Notes: generated by a model from the letters alone, not told the origin. 32,990 bases of DNA from an uncultured bacterium (GCA_903829325.1 CAIKPM010000018.1:1-32990); one strand, 5' to 3'. Counted from the first letter of the stretch, positions 7,181-16,648 are shown. Numbers and translations are program-made.

Positions 7181-9025
7181 TTAGTGATGGTGGCGCGAGG
7201 CTGCCATCACTTTTGCTGGTTTGCCTACAGCGGGCGTTTTGGGTGCATTGTTTTTACGCCTGACACTCTGCGTATGATGCAGAGGCGTACGACGCGTTGG
7301 TTCGTTTTGGTTGGCGGCGAAGAACACGCCTGACTCTAGACGTCGATCGGCTTCAGCAATTACTCTGACCAGCTCAGGCGCAGCGGCGATATCGCGTGCA
7401 GGCTGTTTTCCTACGGTGAGGGCGGCCACAAACATGGTGCCGCGCCGGGTGATATCCACCCGGATTGCTTCATTAAAGATCGTTTTTGCGTCGACATTGT
7501 ACATCGCCTCGAGCATACGGCGGGCGAAGGCGTTCGCGTCTTCCTTAGGTGCGATGCGTCGTGCTTCGGAGAGTAATGCATCGTATTTTGGGCCCAGATC
7601 TGTGAGGATCTTGCCCGAACGGTCGCGAGCGGTGAGTTCTGCCGGGCGTTGCAGGCGCCAGTGCTCGGGAGTAATCGGGTGCCAAACTCCGGGGGGGATA
7701 TTGTCGTGTGGCGCGGCGCGCTCATCGAGAGCGACGAGCGCCGTTTCGATATCTTCGAAGGTCCGTACGCGAGCCGCGAGTTTAGGATCTCGCTTACACA
7801 GCTCTTCGTAGCGCGCGGCCACTTGAGAAACGGGGCGGCCTTGTGCATCGATTTGCAGTGGCAGGCCCCAGAGGGTGGGCAGCGTCACCAGCGCGTGGCG
7901 ATGCGCTTGATCGACAAGGTCCAGGACGATTGCGTACGGCTTCGTGCTTTCGGCAATGAGCTGACAGCGTTGGACAGCGTTGGGAATCTGCGAGAGAGGG
8001 TTGGCGATCTCATCAACCGGGCGGAGGCCTCGGCCGGTAATCTGGGTGTAGAGGGTCGTGCTCTTGGTTGGTCGCGCATTGATCACGACCTCGATCGAGG
8101 GAACGTCAAAGCCTTCGAGATACAAGCCGCAATTGACCAAGACTTTGATACGGTCAGCCCGGAAATCTTGGATGATCCGCTCGCGTTCTTCTTGGTTGGT
8201 TTCACCGCTGGCGAAGGCTGCCTCTACCCCTGCCGCGACGAAGGTGTCGGCGACGTCGCGTGCGTGTTCGACCGATGCGGTGAAGACGAGAGCCTTGGCG
8301 TTCGGGGTATGCCGTCGATAGGCATCAACGATGCGGGCGTTGCGTTCAGCGGTATTGACGGCCTGGGCTAGCTGGCCGATGACAAAATCACCCGCGCGTG
8401 ACGCGACATCGTCGAGATTAGTGCGGGTGGCGATGGCGAAGCTGCGCACCGGGACCAGATACCCCGCATCGATGGCGGCACGGGCTTCCATCGAGTAGAC
8501 GATTTCGTGGAACACATCGACTAAGCGGACGCCGTCGCCTCGGTTGGGGGTAGCGGTGAAGCCAATGATGGTGGCGTCGGGCCGAGCGTCGAGGATGGTG
8601 TCGACGATTGCCCGATATGTTGGCGCTGCTGCGTGGTGGGCTTCGTCAATAATGAAGAGGGAAATGCGACGAGAAAAACGTGCGATAAACTCCTCAAGCC
8701 GTTTCCCGGCGAGGGTTTGGACGGTTGCGACGACGATCGAGCAGTCTTCGCCGGCGCGACGGCCAGCTTTTTCGATGCCGATGCGCGCATCGGGGTTAGC
8801 TGCGGCCATTTTTTCTGCGATTTGCTGTATGAGCTCATCGCGGTGGGCAATCACGAGCGTGACGTCGTTCGGTCGCACTTTGAGGAGGGTCGGTAACGTG
8901 GCAATGACCACAGTCTTACCGAGGCCGGTCGCAAGCGAAACAAGCTGTCGTCGCGTTCCGCGCTCGCGTGCCGCAACAATAGCACTTTGCGCCTCAAGCT
9001 GATATGGGCGTAAACGTGGAGCCAT
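7181..9025 (-). CDS. DEAD/DEAH-box superfamily 2 helicase (type III restriction ResIII-like)
   Basis: This is a helicase of about 614 residues of the SSL2/ResIII type, with motifs in order. RPYQLEAQ opens the Q-motif region, LATGLGKT (Lys37) is Walker A, and IIDEAHHA near 127-130 is motif II. GFTATPNRGD is motif III, followed by the C-terminal helicase domain with QITGRGLRP as motif VI. About 200 further residues of unknown function follow, ending in a Lys/Ala-rich tail. It presumably unwinds or translocates on DNA or RNA using ATP. No methylase or restriction subunit is nearby, so a restriction role is not supported. The ATG at 9025 has GGAGG very close to it. A GTG at 9052 would add nine residues without a ribosome site. 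It stands alone, with a terminator-like hairpin upstream. Confidence 0.85.
   Translation of the reverse strand: MAPRLRPYQLEAQSAIVAARERGTRRQLVSLATGLGKTVVIATLPTLLKVRPNDVTLVIAHRDELIQQIAEKMAAANPDARIGIEKAGRRAGEDCSIVVATVQTLAGKRLEEFIARFSRRISLFIIDEAHHAAAPTYRAIVDTILDARPDATIIGFTATPNRGDGVRLVDVFHEIVYSMEARAAIDAGYLVPVRSFAIATRTNLDDVASRAGDFVIGQLAQAVNTAERNARIVDAYRRHTPNAKALVFTASVEHARDVADTFVAAGVEAAFASGETNQEERERIIQDFRADRIKVLVNCGLYLEGFDVPSIEVVINARPTKSTTLYTQITGRGLRPVDEIANPLSQIPNAVQRCQLIAESTKPYAIVLDLVDQAHRHALVTLPTLWGLPLQIDAQGRPVSQVAARYEELCKRDPKLAARVRTFEDIETALVALDERAAPHDNIPPGVWHPITPEHWRLQRPAELTARDRSGKILTDLGPKYDALLSEARRIAPKEDANAFARRMLEAMYNVDAKTIFNEAIRVDITRRGTMFVAALTVGKQPARDIAAAPELVRVIAEADRRLESGVFFAANQNEPTRRTPLHHTQSVRRKNNAPKTPAVGKPAKVMAASRHHH
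7184..7210. terminator. Candidate intrinsic terminator between convergent genes
   Basis: GTGATGG at 7184-7190 pairs with CCATCAC at 7204-7210. The inner bases can extend the stem with two G-U and two G-C pairs around a short loop. On the plus strand it is followed at once by TTTT, so it could end the peroxiredoxin operon. It lies within the last codons of the minus-strand helicase gene, where it encodes the terminal histidines. The U tract is short. Confidence 0.5.
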
Positions 9026-9061
9026 AGCCTCCAACGCACGTTTTGCGTGCACACGAAAAGC

Positions 9062-9079
9062 GAGTGTTAAGAAACACTC
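9062..9079. repeat. Small inverted repeat upstream of the helicase gene
   Basis: GAGTGTT at 9062-9068 and AACACTC at 9073-9079 form a perfect seven-base inverted repeat with a four-base centre. It lies 37-54 bases upstream of the helicase ATG, where an operator or leader hairpin could act. No binding family is recognised. Confidence 0.35.
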
Positions 9080-9097
9080 TAGCAGAAAAAAATGAAT

Positions 9098-9120
9098 AGG
9101 CGTGAAAGAATCTTTCGCCT
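9098..9120 (-). terminator. Candidate minus-strand terminator between the DUF2442 gene and the helicase gene
   Basis: Read on the minus strand, AGGCGAAAGA and TCTTTCACGCCT fold into a ten-base-pair stem with a two-base bulge and almost no loop. Downstream comes ATTCATTTTTTT. It would end transcripts from the DUF4160/DUF2442 pair before the helicase. The T run starts four bases after the stem, so the signal is imperfect. Confidence 0.45.
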
Positions 9121-9221
9121 GATGTTAGTCTAATCGGATGGCTGTTGTCCGTCAAGCTCTCAAGCCGGGTTTTTTGAGGGGGCAGTCCGAGGAAAATGTC
9201 CTATTCAACCTCCATGCTGAG

Positions 9222-9635
9222 TCAAGCGGGAGTTTTGCGCGGACGCCCACCTTTACGGCCATTTTCCCTGACCGCGGCAGTTTTTTTCTCACTTCTAATG
9301 CTACCGGCTATACGTCGTTGTTCTGCAATGCCAGATATAATCCGGAGAATCCCAGGTACGGAATAATCCACGGCATCGTTGACAACAATGGCGCTCCCAC
9401 CTGGAGTAAGATGGGCCATACGCAGTTCTGTTGTTGATAAGGAGCTAAAGCGTGGAATTAACATCCGTGGTACAGTTACTGTAACACCCGAGAACAGACG
9501 CAGAAAAAATGCATCTTCATACTCATGATAATGCAATTCGCGTGCGTAGAGAGGCTGCATTGTCTTACCACGATGTTGTGCCCGGGCAATCTCTGCATCG
9601 AGCTCAAGATCAGAAGGCTCATGATAGGGGTTCAT
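9222..9635 (-). CDS. DUF2442 domain protein
   Basis: This is a 137-residue protein. The core, with YHEYEDAFFLRLFSGVTVTVPRMLIPRF and a following LTPGGSAIVV segment, matches the DUF2442 pattern of a small beta-rich domain. The C-terminus is basic and ends in a KGGRPRK-type tail that could touch DNA. It starts inside the end of the DUF4160 gene (four-base overlap), so the two are translated together. DUF4160 and DUF2442 genes are commonly found as a pair and have been suggested to act as a toxin-antitoxin-like module. Their activity is not established and I infer nothing more. Confidence 0.8.
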   Translation of the reverse strand: MNPYHEPSDLELDAEIARAQHRGKTMQPLYARELHYHEYEDAFFLRLFSGVTVTVPRMLIPRFSSLSTTELRMAHLTPGGSAIVVNDAVDYSVPGILRIISGIAEQRRIAGSIRSEKKTAAVRENGRKGGRPRKTPA

Positions 9636-9865
9636 GCTCCATACTCCTCAAACGCTGCCAAGCAGGCGGCCAAATGCTGCGCGACAATGCGCCGTGCTTG
9701 TCGCACTTCGGACCTACTTGGACGACCTACGAGCTCGATTACCTCTAGTGGACAAAGTCCAATTTTCATGCTTGATCCATTGTGGTAAACATGTACATGA
9801 GCAGGCTCGTGATCTCCAGGGATAACCCTGACATCAAAACCCCGGACCCGAATAATAATCGGCAC
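9632..9865 (-). CDS. DUF4160 domain protein
   Basis: This is a 77-residue protein of the DUF4160 family, recognised by the N-terminal RVRGFDVRVIPGDHEPAHVHVYHNG, in which the HxPAHVHV segment is the family hallmark. The C-terminal half is an Ala/Arg-rich helix. The start is a GTG at 9865 with no good ribosome site, and no better start is available. It is the first gene of a two-gene unit with the DUF2442 gene. The pair may be a toxin-antitoxin-like module. The function is unproven. Confidence 0.8.
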   Translation of the reverse strand: MPIIIRVRGFDVRVIPGDHEPAHVHVYHNGSSMKIGLCPLEVIELVGRPSRSEVRQARRIVAQHLAACLAAFEEYGA

Positions 9866-9925
9866 CAGGTTATGATAAACCTAACGCCGTTAGATTGCAA
9901 GCTGGCTGGCGCTGCTGCTGCGGGC

Positions 9926-10780
9926 CTATTTTGCCAGCAGTTGGCGCATGCTGGATTTGAGGGAATTCATCTCGCGGCGGAGGTCGGAGACTTCTGAGGC
10001 TAGTTGGCGGATTTCTTGGGCTTGCTCTTGTTCGAGCAGCGTATTGCCGTCATTGGAACCCGCGGGAGAAGTCAGCACTCGGGCAGGAGTGACCCCGCTG
10101 TACAGTTCCTGTTCTTCGCTCGTCTCATCGTTACGACGGAACACCGATGTGACGACGTTGCGCAAGCGAGTCGCTAGGCTTGGTCGCGAGAGCTCTTGTT
10201 CAAAAAAATCGTCTTCGGGTGCCGCTTCGTATTTTTCTGGTACGGTTGGTGGCGGCGCACTCTTGCCAGGGCGGAAGCTGACCTGGAGATTTTTTGTGAC
10301 TGGTGCACTCACTGGCTTTGTAACGGCCGCTGGTGCTTGTTCTGAACGGACGGTTTCGATTGGGGGCGTTGGTTTGACGCTCGCGCTCGGAGCCGCAGCA
10401 GCGACTGGCGCTGGCGTCTTCGGTACCGCTGGAGGCGGGGTTGTGGCTTTGACCGGTGGCGTCGGGATGCGTGATCCATCTGCTCGGAAAAGGGGCCGTC
10501 CACTGGGGCTGGGGATTGTTTTCGGTGTGTCGGAGGTAATAACTTCGGTTGGGGTCAGCTCGCTTGACCACGGCTCGTTATAACCACGGATGAAACTACT
10601 GAAATCGAGGCCTTGCTCCATGCACAGCTTGCGCAATGCAGTCATATCCAGATCAACGCGAACACCCGAGCGAATTTTCATGAGTTGACGGATCTCGATG
10701 CCGAGCATGCGGCAGAGATCGATCATCAGCATATCGCTGGTCAGTCGTTTAAAACGTTGATCGAAAGTCTCGATAGACAT
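9926..10780 (-). CDS. Unknown protein with HTH-like N-terminus, Pro-rich linker and C-terminal coiled coil
   Basis: This encodes about 284 residues starting at MSIETF. An upstream ATG at 10801 would add seven. Residues ~15-65 (CRMLGIEIRQLMKIRSG, then LDMTALRKLCMEQGLDFSSFI) resemble the helix-turn-helix layout of XRE-type domains. A long Pro/Ala/Thr/Val-rich linker fills the middle. Residues ~250-284 form a heptad coiled coil (EIRQLASEVSDLRREMNSLKSSM). The architecture suggests a DNA-binding or anchoring head joined to an oligomerising tail, similar in plan to nucleoid-associated or phasin-like proteins. I cannot name a family. It is monocistronic and divergent from the glycosyltransferase gene. 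Confidence 0.65.
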   Translation of the reverse strand: MSIETFDQRFKRLTSDMLMIDLCRMLGIEIRQLMKIRSGVRVDLDMTALRKLCMEQGLDFSSFIRGYNEPWSSELTPTEVITSDTPKTIPSPSGRPLFRADGSRIPTPPVKATTPPPAVPKTPAPVAAAAPSASVKPTPPIETVRSEQAPAAVTKPVSAPVTKNLQVSFRPGKSAPPPTVPEKYEAAPEDDFFEQELSRPSLATRLRNVVTSVFRRNDETSEEQELYSGVTPARVLTSPAGSNDGNTLLEQEQAQEIRQLASEVSDLRREMNSLKSSMRQLLAK

Positions 10781-10976
10781 GGTGTGTATATGCCTCGTCA
10801 TCCAAGGTTGGCAGTGGGGAGCAACGGCGTTATGCTCGTTGCTTTCTCTGACTATCGGCAGTCGAAGCTAAAACTTTACTGTGTTGTGGCAAGAAGCTGA
10901 AGGCTCATGTTTTCGGCTTCTTGTCCGAAGATCTCGAAAGGTAACCCGTTTCCTATTCTAACGAGGAGCATTACGC

Positions 10977-12623
10977 ATGAGCGTACACGGTGAAGCGCCA
11001 CTCGTGTCTATCTGCATCACTTCCTACAATTATGGCCAGTATATTACTGAGGCGATCGATAGCGCTCTAGCGCAAACGTATCCCCATGTCGAAGTTGTGG
11101 TTGTCGATAATTGTTCGACTGATGACACCTGGGAGCGTATTGCCAAATATGCTGAGAACCCACGGGTAATTTTAGCACGCAATACGAGCAATATTGGGAT
11201 GGTTGGTAATCACAACGCAGCCGTGAGAATGGCGCGGGGTGAATGTATTGTGCTGCTCTCTGCAGATGATGTCGTCTTTCCTCATCATGTGAGTCAACTC
11301 GTCAGCCGTATGCTGGATGTGAATGATCCTGTTGATGTGGTCTACGCTGCTGTCGCACATTTGGATGCGCAAGCGCAACCCGTCCGCGCACGTTGCTATA
11401 GCGGTGCCATGCAGATTGGGTATAGCGGTCGTGACGATTTGGCTAATATTGTCTCGAATTTCTATCACGCATTCCACGCGATGTTGATTCCCAAGCGAGT
11501 GTTTGAAGCACTGGGATATTTGGATGAAGAAATCGTCAGTGCGTTCGATGTCGATTTTTGTGCGCGAATAGAGCTCGCGGGCTATCGAGCTGCTTATGTC
11601 CCCGAAATCGTTGCCGGCTATCGCGAGCATGGTAAGCGGTATAGTATCGGATCATGGCAGCAAAGCGAGGGATATTTACGCGATAAAGTGATTTATCTTG
11701 AGAAATGTGTGCGTGCAGAGTATGCTTGGCGTCTGGAAGGTTGTGAGCGACGCCTGCACGACGTGCTTGCCTCCGAATTGCGCAATTGTGAAGCGGTCAA
11801 AGGTGCGCCTATGGAAGCAAGCTGGAGAGAACGACTGCTCGTGATCATGCAACGGCTTAACGAATTTGCGAACACGCCAACCGTTTGGCCGGCAGAACGT
11901 CCGCGCGTTTCGGTGATTGTCACAACCGATGGCTACTTACCGCTTTTGAAAAAAACACTCGACGCTTTGAGCCAGCAACGTTGGCAAGACTTTGAAGTCA
12001 TTGTCATGCACGGCGATGGCTGGGGCATTGAGGGTTGGCTCAAGAGCCATGCTCTGGGCTCGCGGTTGCGTTATTATCGCGCTTCGATGGTGCCGACGTT
12101 TGCGCTGGCACGTCAGGCTGCGTTACATCTGAGTCGTGGACAATTCGTGACATATCTTGCCGAAGGTCAAGTTATTTTACCGTATCATCTTGAGCGTTTA
12201 CTCTATTGTATCGATCAGGCGCAAGTCGACGTAGCGTTTAGTGATCGGGCTTCTTTTGCAGACGATGGCTTTCTTATGCCGTACGATGAAGATAAACGGA
12301 TGCATTGCTTTGAAGAGCCCTTTGTCCGCGCAGAAAGGTTGATGAATCCAAACACCACGCCGTTAGCGACGATTCTGCATCGTCGTTCACTCTTCTGGAA
12401 ATCGGCGTACGTAGAGAATGCCTATTTTGAGTTTTCAGAAGAAGAACTCGTGCAGCATTTTCGTCGTCAACCGCATGCGTCTGTTTCGAATACTGCGCAA
12501 ACACCCCATCCTCGCTACGTGCCGGTGGAGCGTTACGATAGTGCATCGGCGCAGCACCAACGCGATGAATTCTTCCGGGCGCTCCAGCGAAATTTCGAAC
12601 GCGCGAAATCGCATCTGCTATGA
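10977..12623 (+). CDS. Two-domain family 2 glycosyltransferase
   Basis: This is a 548-residue protein with two GT-A domains. The first (about 8-235) has the classic opening VSICITSYNYGQYITEAIDSAL, the nucleotide-sugar motif VVVDNCSTDDT and an SADD metal-binding motif near residue 95. The second (about 310-480) begins RVSVIVTTDGYLPLLKKTL but has HGDG and AEGQ where the acidic motifs should be, so it may be inactive or bind acceptor only. It should transfer sugars from a nucleotide donor, most often to polysaccharide or protein. The acceptor is unknown. The ATG at 10977 follows ACGAGGAGC, a strong ribosome site. Its last six bases overlap the convergent ABC-F gene. Confidence 0.85.
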   Translation: MSVHGEAPLVSICITSYNYGQYITEAIDSALAQTYPHVEVVVVDNCSTDDTWERIAKYAENPRVILARNTSNIGMVGNHNAAVRMARGECIVLLSADDVVFPHHVSQLVSRMLDVNDPVDVVYAAVAHLDAQAQPVRARCYSGAMQIGYSGRDDLANIVSNFYHAFHAMLIPKRVFEALGYLDEEIVSAFDVDFCARIELAGYRAAYVPEIVAGYREHGKRYSIGSWQQSEGYLRDKVIYLEKCVRAEYAWRLEGCERRLHDVLASELRNCEAVKGAPMEASWRERLLVIMQRLNEFANTPTVWPAERPRVSVIVTTDGYLPLLKKTLDALSQQRWQDFEVIVMHGDGWGIEGWLKSHALGSRLRYYRASMVPTFALARQAALHLSRGQFVTYLAEGQVILPYHLERLLYCIDQAQVDVAFSDRASFADDGFLMPYDEDKRMHCFEEPFVRAERLMNPNTTPLATILHRRSLFWKSAYVENAYFEFSEEELVQHFRRQPHASVSNTAQTPHPRYVPVERYDSASAQHQRDEFFRALQRNFERAKSHLL

Positions 12624-14531
12624 CGAGCTAAGGCGTTCCCAGTTTTCGTATGCTTGCGCGAGTGCTGTTTCCAAGGTGCTAAATGCATTTTTGAGGCTCG
12701 CGTAACGTTCGGGGTCTTGATAGATGTTTGGATCGGCGAAAGCCGCTGAAAGCTCAGCTTTTTTTGCGTCGAGCTTTGCAATCTCTCGCTCGCAATTTGC
12801 AACGGCTTTCATCCGGTCTTTTTGCTCGCGGGTTTGCGGTGCTGCTGCTGGTGGAGCGACTTTGGCTTGTGGCACGGGCTCGGCTGGTGCTGCGTTGAGG
12901 CTTGCATGTTGGGCTTTTTCGAAGGCGTCGTAGCCTTGATCGAGCAAGGTGGCCTGACCGTCGCGCAGCCAGAGTACCTTTCCGGCAAGGCGCTGCAAGA
13001 GATAGCGGTCGTGCGATATGACCACAACTGCACCGCCGTACGATGCCAGCACTTCTTCGAGTGCTTCCCGACTAGGTATATCGAGATCATTGGTTGGCTC
13101 ATCGAGAAAGAGGCAGTCTGCGTCTTGCGCCATGAGGCGGGCGAGCATAATCCGCCGGCGCTCACCACCAGAAAATGCTTCGACGGGTTTGTCGCCGGCT
13201 TCACCGCTTAAGCCGAGTCGCCCGAGTAAGGCGCGTGCCATTTCTTCGTTGATGTGCGAGCCTTGTAGCACGGCATCAACGGCAGTGAGCCCTGCGGGGA
13301 GCTGATCGGCTGCATCTTGAGAGAAGTTGGCGGTGCGCACGCCCTCCATAATTTCGACATGGCCGTGATCAGGGGTGAGCGTCCCGTTGAGAATGTGCAA
13401 CAGCGTCGATTTACCGGCACCGTTTGGTCCAACGATTGCGAGTCGTTCCCCACGCACAATTTGGAAACTGAGGTTCGAAAAGAGCGGCTTCTCGAAGGTT
13501 TTTTCCAGATTCTTGACGTGAAGCGCGAGGCCATTGGTCGCGCGTCGGGTCGAGGATAGTTTCACCGAAATTTGTTGTTGTGAGGTTTTCGGAGCGGCAA
13601 CTTGATTTATTTTGGCAAATTGTTTTTCTCGACTACGAACATGTGAGTAATTGTGCGAACCATGGGTTTTGAGCTCTGCAATTACTTCTTCGCGGCGTCG
13701 CTTTTCGCTGAGGAAATTTTCGTATTCGCGCGCAGCCAGTGCGGCTCGTTCGGCTTTTTCGGTAATGTACGCGGAATAAGCGGCGCCCGGGCCAACATCG
13801 TAGCGGTTGAGTACGCCACCATCGAGCTCCCAGATTTCATTGGCAACTCGATCGAGAAAATACCGATCGTGCGAAACCACAATCAGCGCGCGGGGATCGT
13901 CACGCAGAAAATCTTCGAGCCAGCGCACCGTTTCCAGATCTAAGTGATTTGTCGGTTCATCCAGCACAAAATAATCTGGTTCATCGATGAGCATACGGGC
14001 GAGGGCGACACGGGTCCGTTGACCGCCGGAAAACATGCTGGCGTCGCGATCCAAATCTTCCTCGGCAAAGCCGAACATGGTGAGCAACGAACGCATTTTT
14101 CGCTCGAGATCTTCTCCACCATGACGGTCAAAGGCTTCGCGGGCCTCACCATAGGCTTCCATCGCCGCGGTCTCGCGCGCTGGGTCTCCGCTCTCAAAAG
14201 CGGCCGTGAGCTCCTCCTCGAGCTTGCGTAAATGCGCTTCAGCCTGGTGCATGCGTTCGAAGCCTCGAGAGAGGATCTCGCGCAACGTTGCCTGCTGTTG
14301 CGAGCTTGCGGCTTGCCCCAAGTATCCTAAGGTGGCATTGCGCGCACGCAAAACTTTGCCGCTATCAGGCGATTCTATCCCGACGAGGGTGCGAATCAGG
14401 GAAGACTTACCCGCCCCATTCGGCCCAACTAAGCCAACCTTTTGTCCATCGCGTAAGACTCCCGAGAGTCCCTCAAAAATTGTGCGCGCACCATACGAGC
14501 GTTCAAGCTCATCAAATCGAAGCCAATCCAC
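12618..14531 (-). CDS. ABC-F family ATPase (Uup-like)
   Basis: This is a 637-residue soluble protein with two ABC ATPase domains and no membrane segments. Domain one has Walker A GLVGPNGAGKSS (residues 34-43), signature SGGQRTRVALARML and DEPTNHLD. Domain two has GPNGAGKSTLL, SGGERRRIMLARLM and DEPTNDLD. A linker rich in charged residues joins the domains, and an Ala/Pro segment leads to a C-terminal coiled coil of about 80 residues, the feature that marks Uup. ABC-F proteins act on ribosomes or, for Uup, also on DNA intermediates. The start is a GTG at 14531, 38 bases after the flhA stop, so readthrough from the secretion operon is possible. The gene is most likely a housekeeping neighbour. 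Confidence 0.9.
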   Translation of the reverse strand: MDWLRFDELERSYGARTIFEGLSGVLRDGQKVGLVGPNGAGKSSLIRTLVGIESPDSGKVLRARNATLGYLGQAASSQQQATLREILSRGFERMHQAEAHLRKLEEELTAAFESGDPARETAAMEAYGEAREAFDRHGGEDLERKMRSLLTMFGFAEEDLDRDASMFSGGQRTRVALARMLIDEPDYFVLDEPTNHLDLETVRWLEDFLRDDPRALIVVSHDRYFLDRVANEIWELDGGVLNRYDVGPGAAYSAYITEKAERAALAAREYENFLSEKRRREEVIAELKTHGSHNYSHVRSREKQFAKINQVAAPKTSQQQISVKLSSTRRATNGLALHVKNLEKTFEKPLFSNLSFQIVRGERLAIVGPNGAGKSTLLHILNGTLTPDHGHVEIMEGVRTANFSQDAADQLPAGLTAVDAVLQGSHINEEMARALLGRLGLSGEAGDKPVEAFSGGERRRIMLARLMAQDADCLFLDEPTNDLDIPSREALEEVLASYGGAVVVISHDRYLLQRLAGKVLWLRDGQATLLDQGYDAFEKAQHASLNAAPAEPVPQAKVAPPAAAPQTREQKDRMKAVANCEREIAKLDAKKAELSAAFADPNIYQDPERYASLKNAFSTLETALAQAYENWERLSSS

Positions 14532-14569
14532 TCGCGTTCAGTTCCCTCTCAAGCAAGCGCTCCCCCTGG

Positions 14570-16648
14570 CTACGAGGCGGCGGGTTCGCGGCGCTGATTC
14601 GCAGGCGGACCGATGACCGAGACCGGACGGACATCCATTTCGGTTGGGATTTCGTTGAAGGCGTAGATCGTCGCTTTGATGCCGGAACGCATCGCGAGCT
14701 CAGCGAGCGCACGCCGCAGCGGAGCGGTGCAGAGCACGAACGCTTGGTTGGCGGGCATCGATTTAACGAATTTTTCGAGCTGTTCACGCAGATGCATCGC
14801 AATCCGCGGATCAGGCAGCGAAGAACCGCCGCTCCACGATGCAGTCACTTCAGCCTCAAATTCAGGGTCGAGCATCGCAATTTGTAACGAGCGCAATTTC
14901 TTACGGCGTAATTGAGCGGGAACCAATTTTTTCCGAGCAGCTTCAGCCAAGTCGCCTGGATCAAGGCTCGTTTCGCCTGCATCGAGCATCGCTTCCAGCG
15001 TCGTGACGGGATCACGCGGCCAGATCGATTCGCGTAAAAGCAAGGTAAAGGCTTTGTGCGCCGCACCCAGAGGCAAAGCTTCGGTGCCGACTTCTTTCAT
15101 GAGCGCGGGGACTTTGCTACGCAAATGCTCGACTAGCGCGTTGAATTCTTGCCGCCCGAAAAGCGTCGAGAGATGATCGCGCGCAACCTGTCCAACATGC
15201 GAGGCGAGCACCGAGAGAGGATCAAAGACCATCGCGCCGATATTGCGCGCGTGCTTTAAGTCTTCTTGAGGAATCCATTTCGCTGCTAAGCCATACACCG
15301 GCTCGCGGGTATCGTCACCGACAAGTTGGCGTAGGACTTGTTCGTTGCCAAGCGCGAGCACCTTCCCGCTTTGCAGTGAACCTTTGCCAGCGATTTCGTC
15401 GCGTACCTGAATCACGTATCCGTACGGTTCGAGATAAATATCATCGCGCAGATGAATGCCCGGTAGCACAATACCAGTTTCGCGGGCGATCTCACGCCGC
15501 ACGTCATTAAAACGGTCGAGTACTTGCTCGGAATTTTCTGCGCAGAGCATTTCGATGGCGATATCTGGCCCAAGCGCGACGGTGATTGCTTCAACCCCAA
15601 CCTGGGAAAACGACGCTTCTGGCCGGCGTTCTTGGGCTTTGCGTTGTGATTCGTACTGTGCGGCTTGTTGTTGATCCAGCTCGACTTTTTTCTTCGCGGT
15701 AAATTGCGCCGCCAAGAGTGCGCACGCACCGAGAATAATGAACACGGGACGCGGCAGCGCCGGTATGCAAGCGAGGAGGAGTGCGAAGATTCCGCTCACA
15801 CGCAGTACATCCGGGCGCTCGATTAATTGTGTGCCAAGTTCAAAACCCAGCGAACCGCTCGAAGCAACCCGGGTGACCATGAGGCCCATCGATGTCGAGA
15901 GCAAGAAGGCGGGTAAGGTGGTGACGAGCGCGTTACCGATGCTGAGGAGTGCGAAGGTGTTGAGTGCTTGGCCGGCATCCATGCCATGGAAGACGACGCC
16001 GATGATGACGCCACCGATTAAATTGAGTACGACGATGATCAGTGCTGCGGTTGCGTCGCCTTTGACGAATTTTCCAGCACCATCCATCGCGCCGAAAAAT
16101 TCTGATTCTTTTTGAACTTCTGCGCGCTTTTTCTTCGCCTGCTCTTGGGTGAGCATGCCTGCGTGCATTTCTGCATCGATCGCCATCTGTTTACCAGGCA
16201 TAGCGTCAAGTGTGAAACGAGCCGCGACTTCAGCGACGCGCGCACTACCGCTTGCGATAACAATAAACTGGATGGTAATCAAGATGGCAAAAATAATCAG
16301 GCCGACGACCAAATTGCCGCGGACCACGAAATTACCAAAGGCGGGAATCACTTCGCCGACTCCACCGGGGATGTGTCCTTGGGTCAGGATGAGCCTGGTC
16401 GCGGAGACGTCGAGTGAGAGACGAAAGAGAGTTGCGATTAGCAAGGCGGGGGCGAACGCCGCGAATTCGAGCGGATTGGTAATCGTAATACTGATTAAAA
16501 TAACCAGTGCGGCGAACATCATGTTGAGCGCAAGCAGCGCGTCCAACACCATCGGTGGCAAGGGAACGACCAAAATCCCGACGATACTGAGCACGATGCC
16601 GGCGAAAATATACGTTGGGATTCGTTGATCTGATTTTGTTTCATTCAT
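14570..16648 (-). CDS. flhA: Type III export gate protein FlhA/SctV
   Basis: This encodes 692 residues. The N-terminal half has about eight membrane segments, and the C-terminal half is the cytoplasmic domain that forms a nonameric ring and receives substrates and chaperones. Near residues 104-112 is FGNFVVRGN, and near 137-160 is the family block ARVAEVAARFTLDAMPGKQ, followed by EFFGAMDGAGKFVKGDA. These segments match flagellar FlhA closely. I chose the ATG at 16648 over 16657, because AAGGGG is well spaced for the former and abuts the latter. It is the last gene of the fliQ-fliR-flhB-flhA operon, 30 bases after flhB. The length is normal. Confidence 0.93.
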   Translation of the reverse strand: MNETKSDQRIPTYIFAGIVLSIVGILVVPLPPMVLDALLALNMMFAALVILISITITNPLEFAAFAPALLIATLFRLSLDVSATRLILTQGHIPGGVGEVIPAFGNFVVRGNLVVGLIIFAILITIQFIVIASGSARVAEVAARFTLDAMPGKQMAIDAEMHAGMLTQEQAKKKRAEVQKESEFFGAMDGAGKFVKGDATAALIIVVLNLIGGVIIGVVFHGMDAGQALNTFALLSIGNALVTTLPAFLLSTSMGLMVTRVASSGSLGFELGTQLIERPDVLRVSGIFALLLACIPALPRPVFIILGACALLAAQFTAKKKVELDQQQAAQYESQRKAQERRPEASFSQVGVEAITVALGPDIAIEMLCAENSEQVLDRFNDVRREIARETGIVLPGIHLRDDIYLEPYGYVIQVRDEIAGKGSLQSGKVLALGNEQVLRQLVGDDTREPVYGLAAKWIPQEDLKHARNIGAMVFDPLSVLASHVGQVARDHLSTLFGRQEFNALVEHLRSKVPALMKEVGTEALPLGAAHKAFTLLLRESIWPRDPVTTLEAMLDAGETSLDPGDLAEAARKKLVPAQLRRKKLRSLQIAMLDPEFEAEVTASWSGGSSLPDPRIAMHLREQLEKFVKSMPANQAFVLCTAPLRRALAELAMRSGIKATIYAFNEIPTEMDVRPVSVIGPPANQRREPAAS

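Noticed and set aside
7649-8371. 240-residue plus-strand open frame antisense to the helicase
   Set aside because: The helicase motifs on the minus strand are intact across this stretch, so this frame is a shadow.
7181-9025. Helicase as part of a restriction or phage-defence island
   Set aside because: No methylase, nuclease or specificity gene is nearby and the C-terminal part has no nuclease motif that I can see.
9138-9437. 99-residue plus-strand open frame
   Set aside because: It overlaps the well-supported DUF2442 gene on the other strand and has no recognisable features or ribosome site.
14532-14569. ABC-F ATPase as part of the secretion system
   Set aside because: It lies 38 bases after flhA on the same strand, but ABC-F proteins of the Uup type are soluble housekeeping factors with no known export role, so the link is likely positional only.
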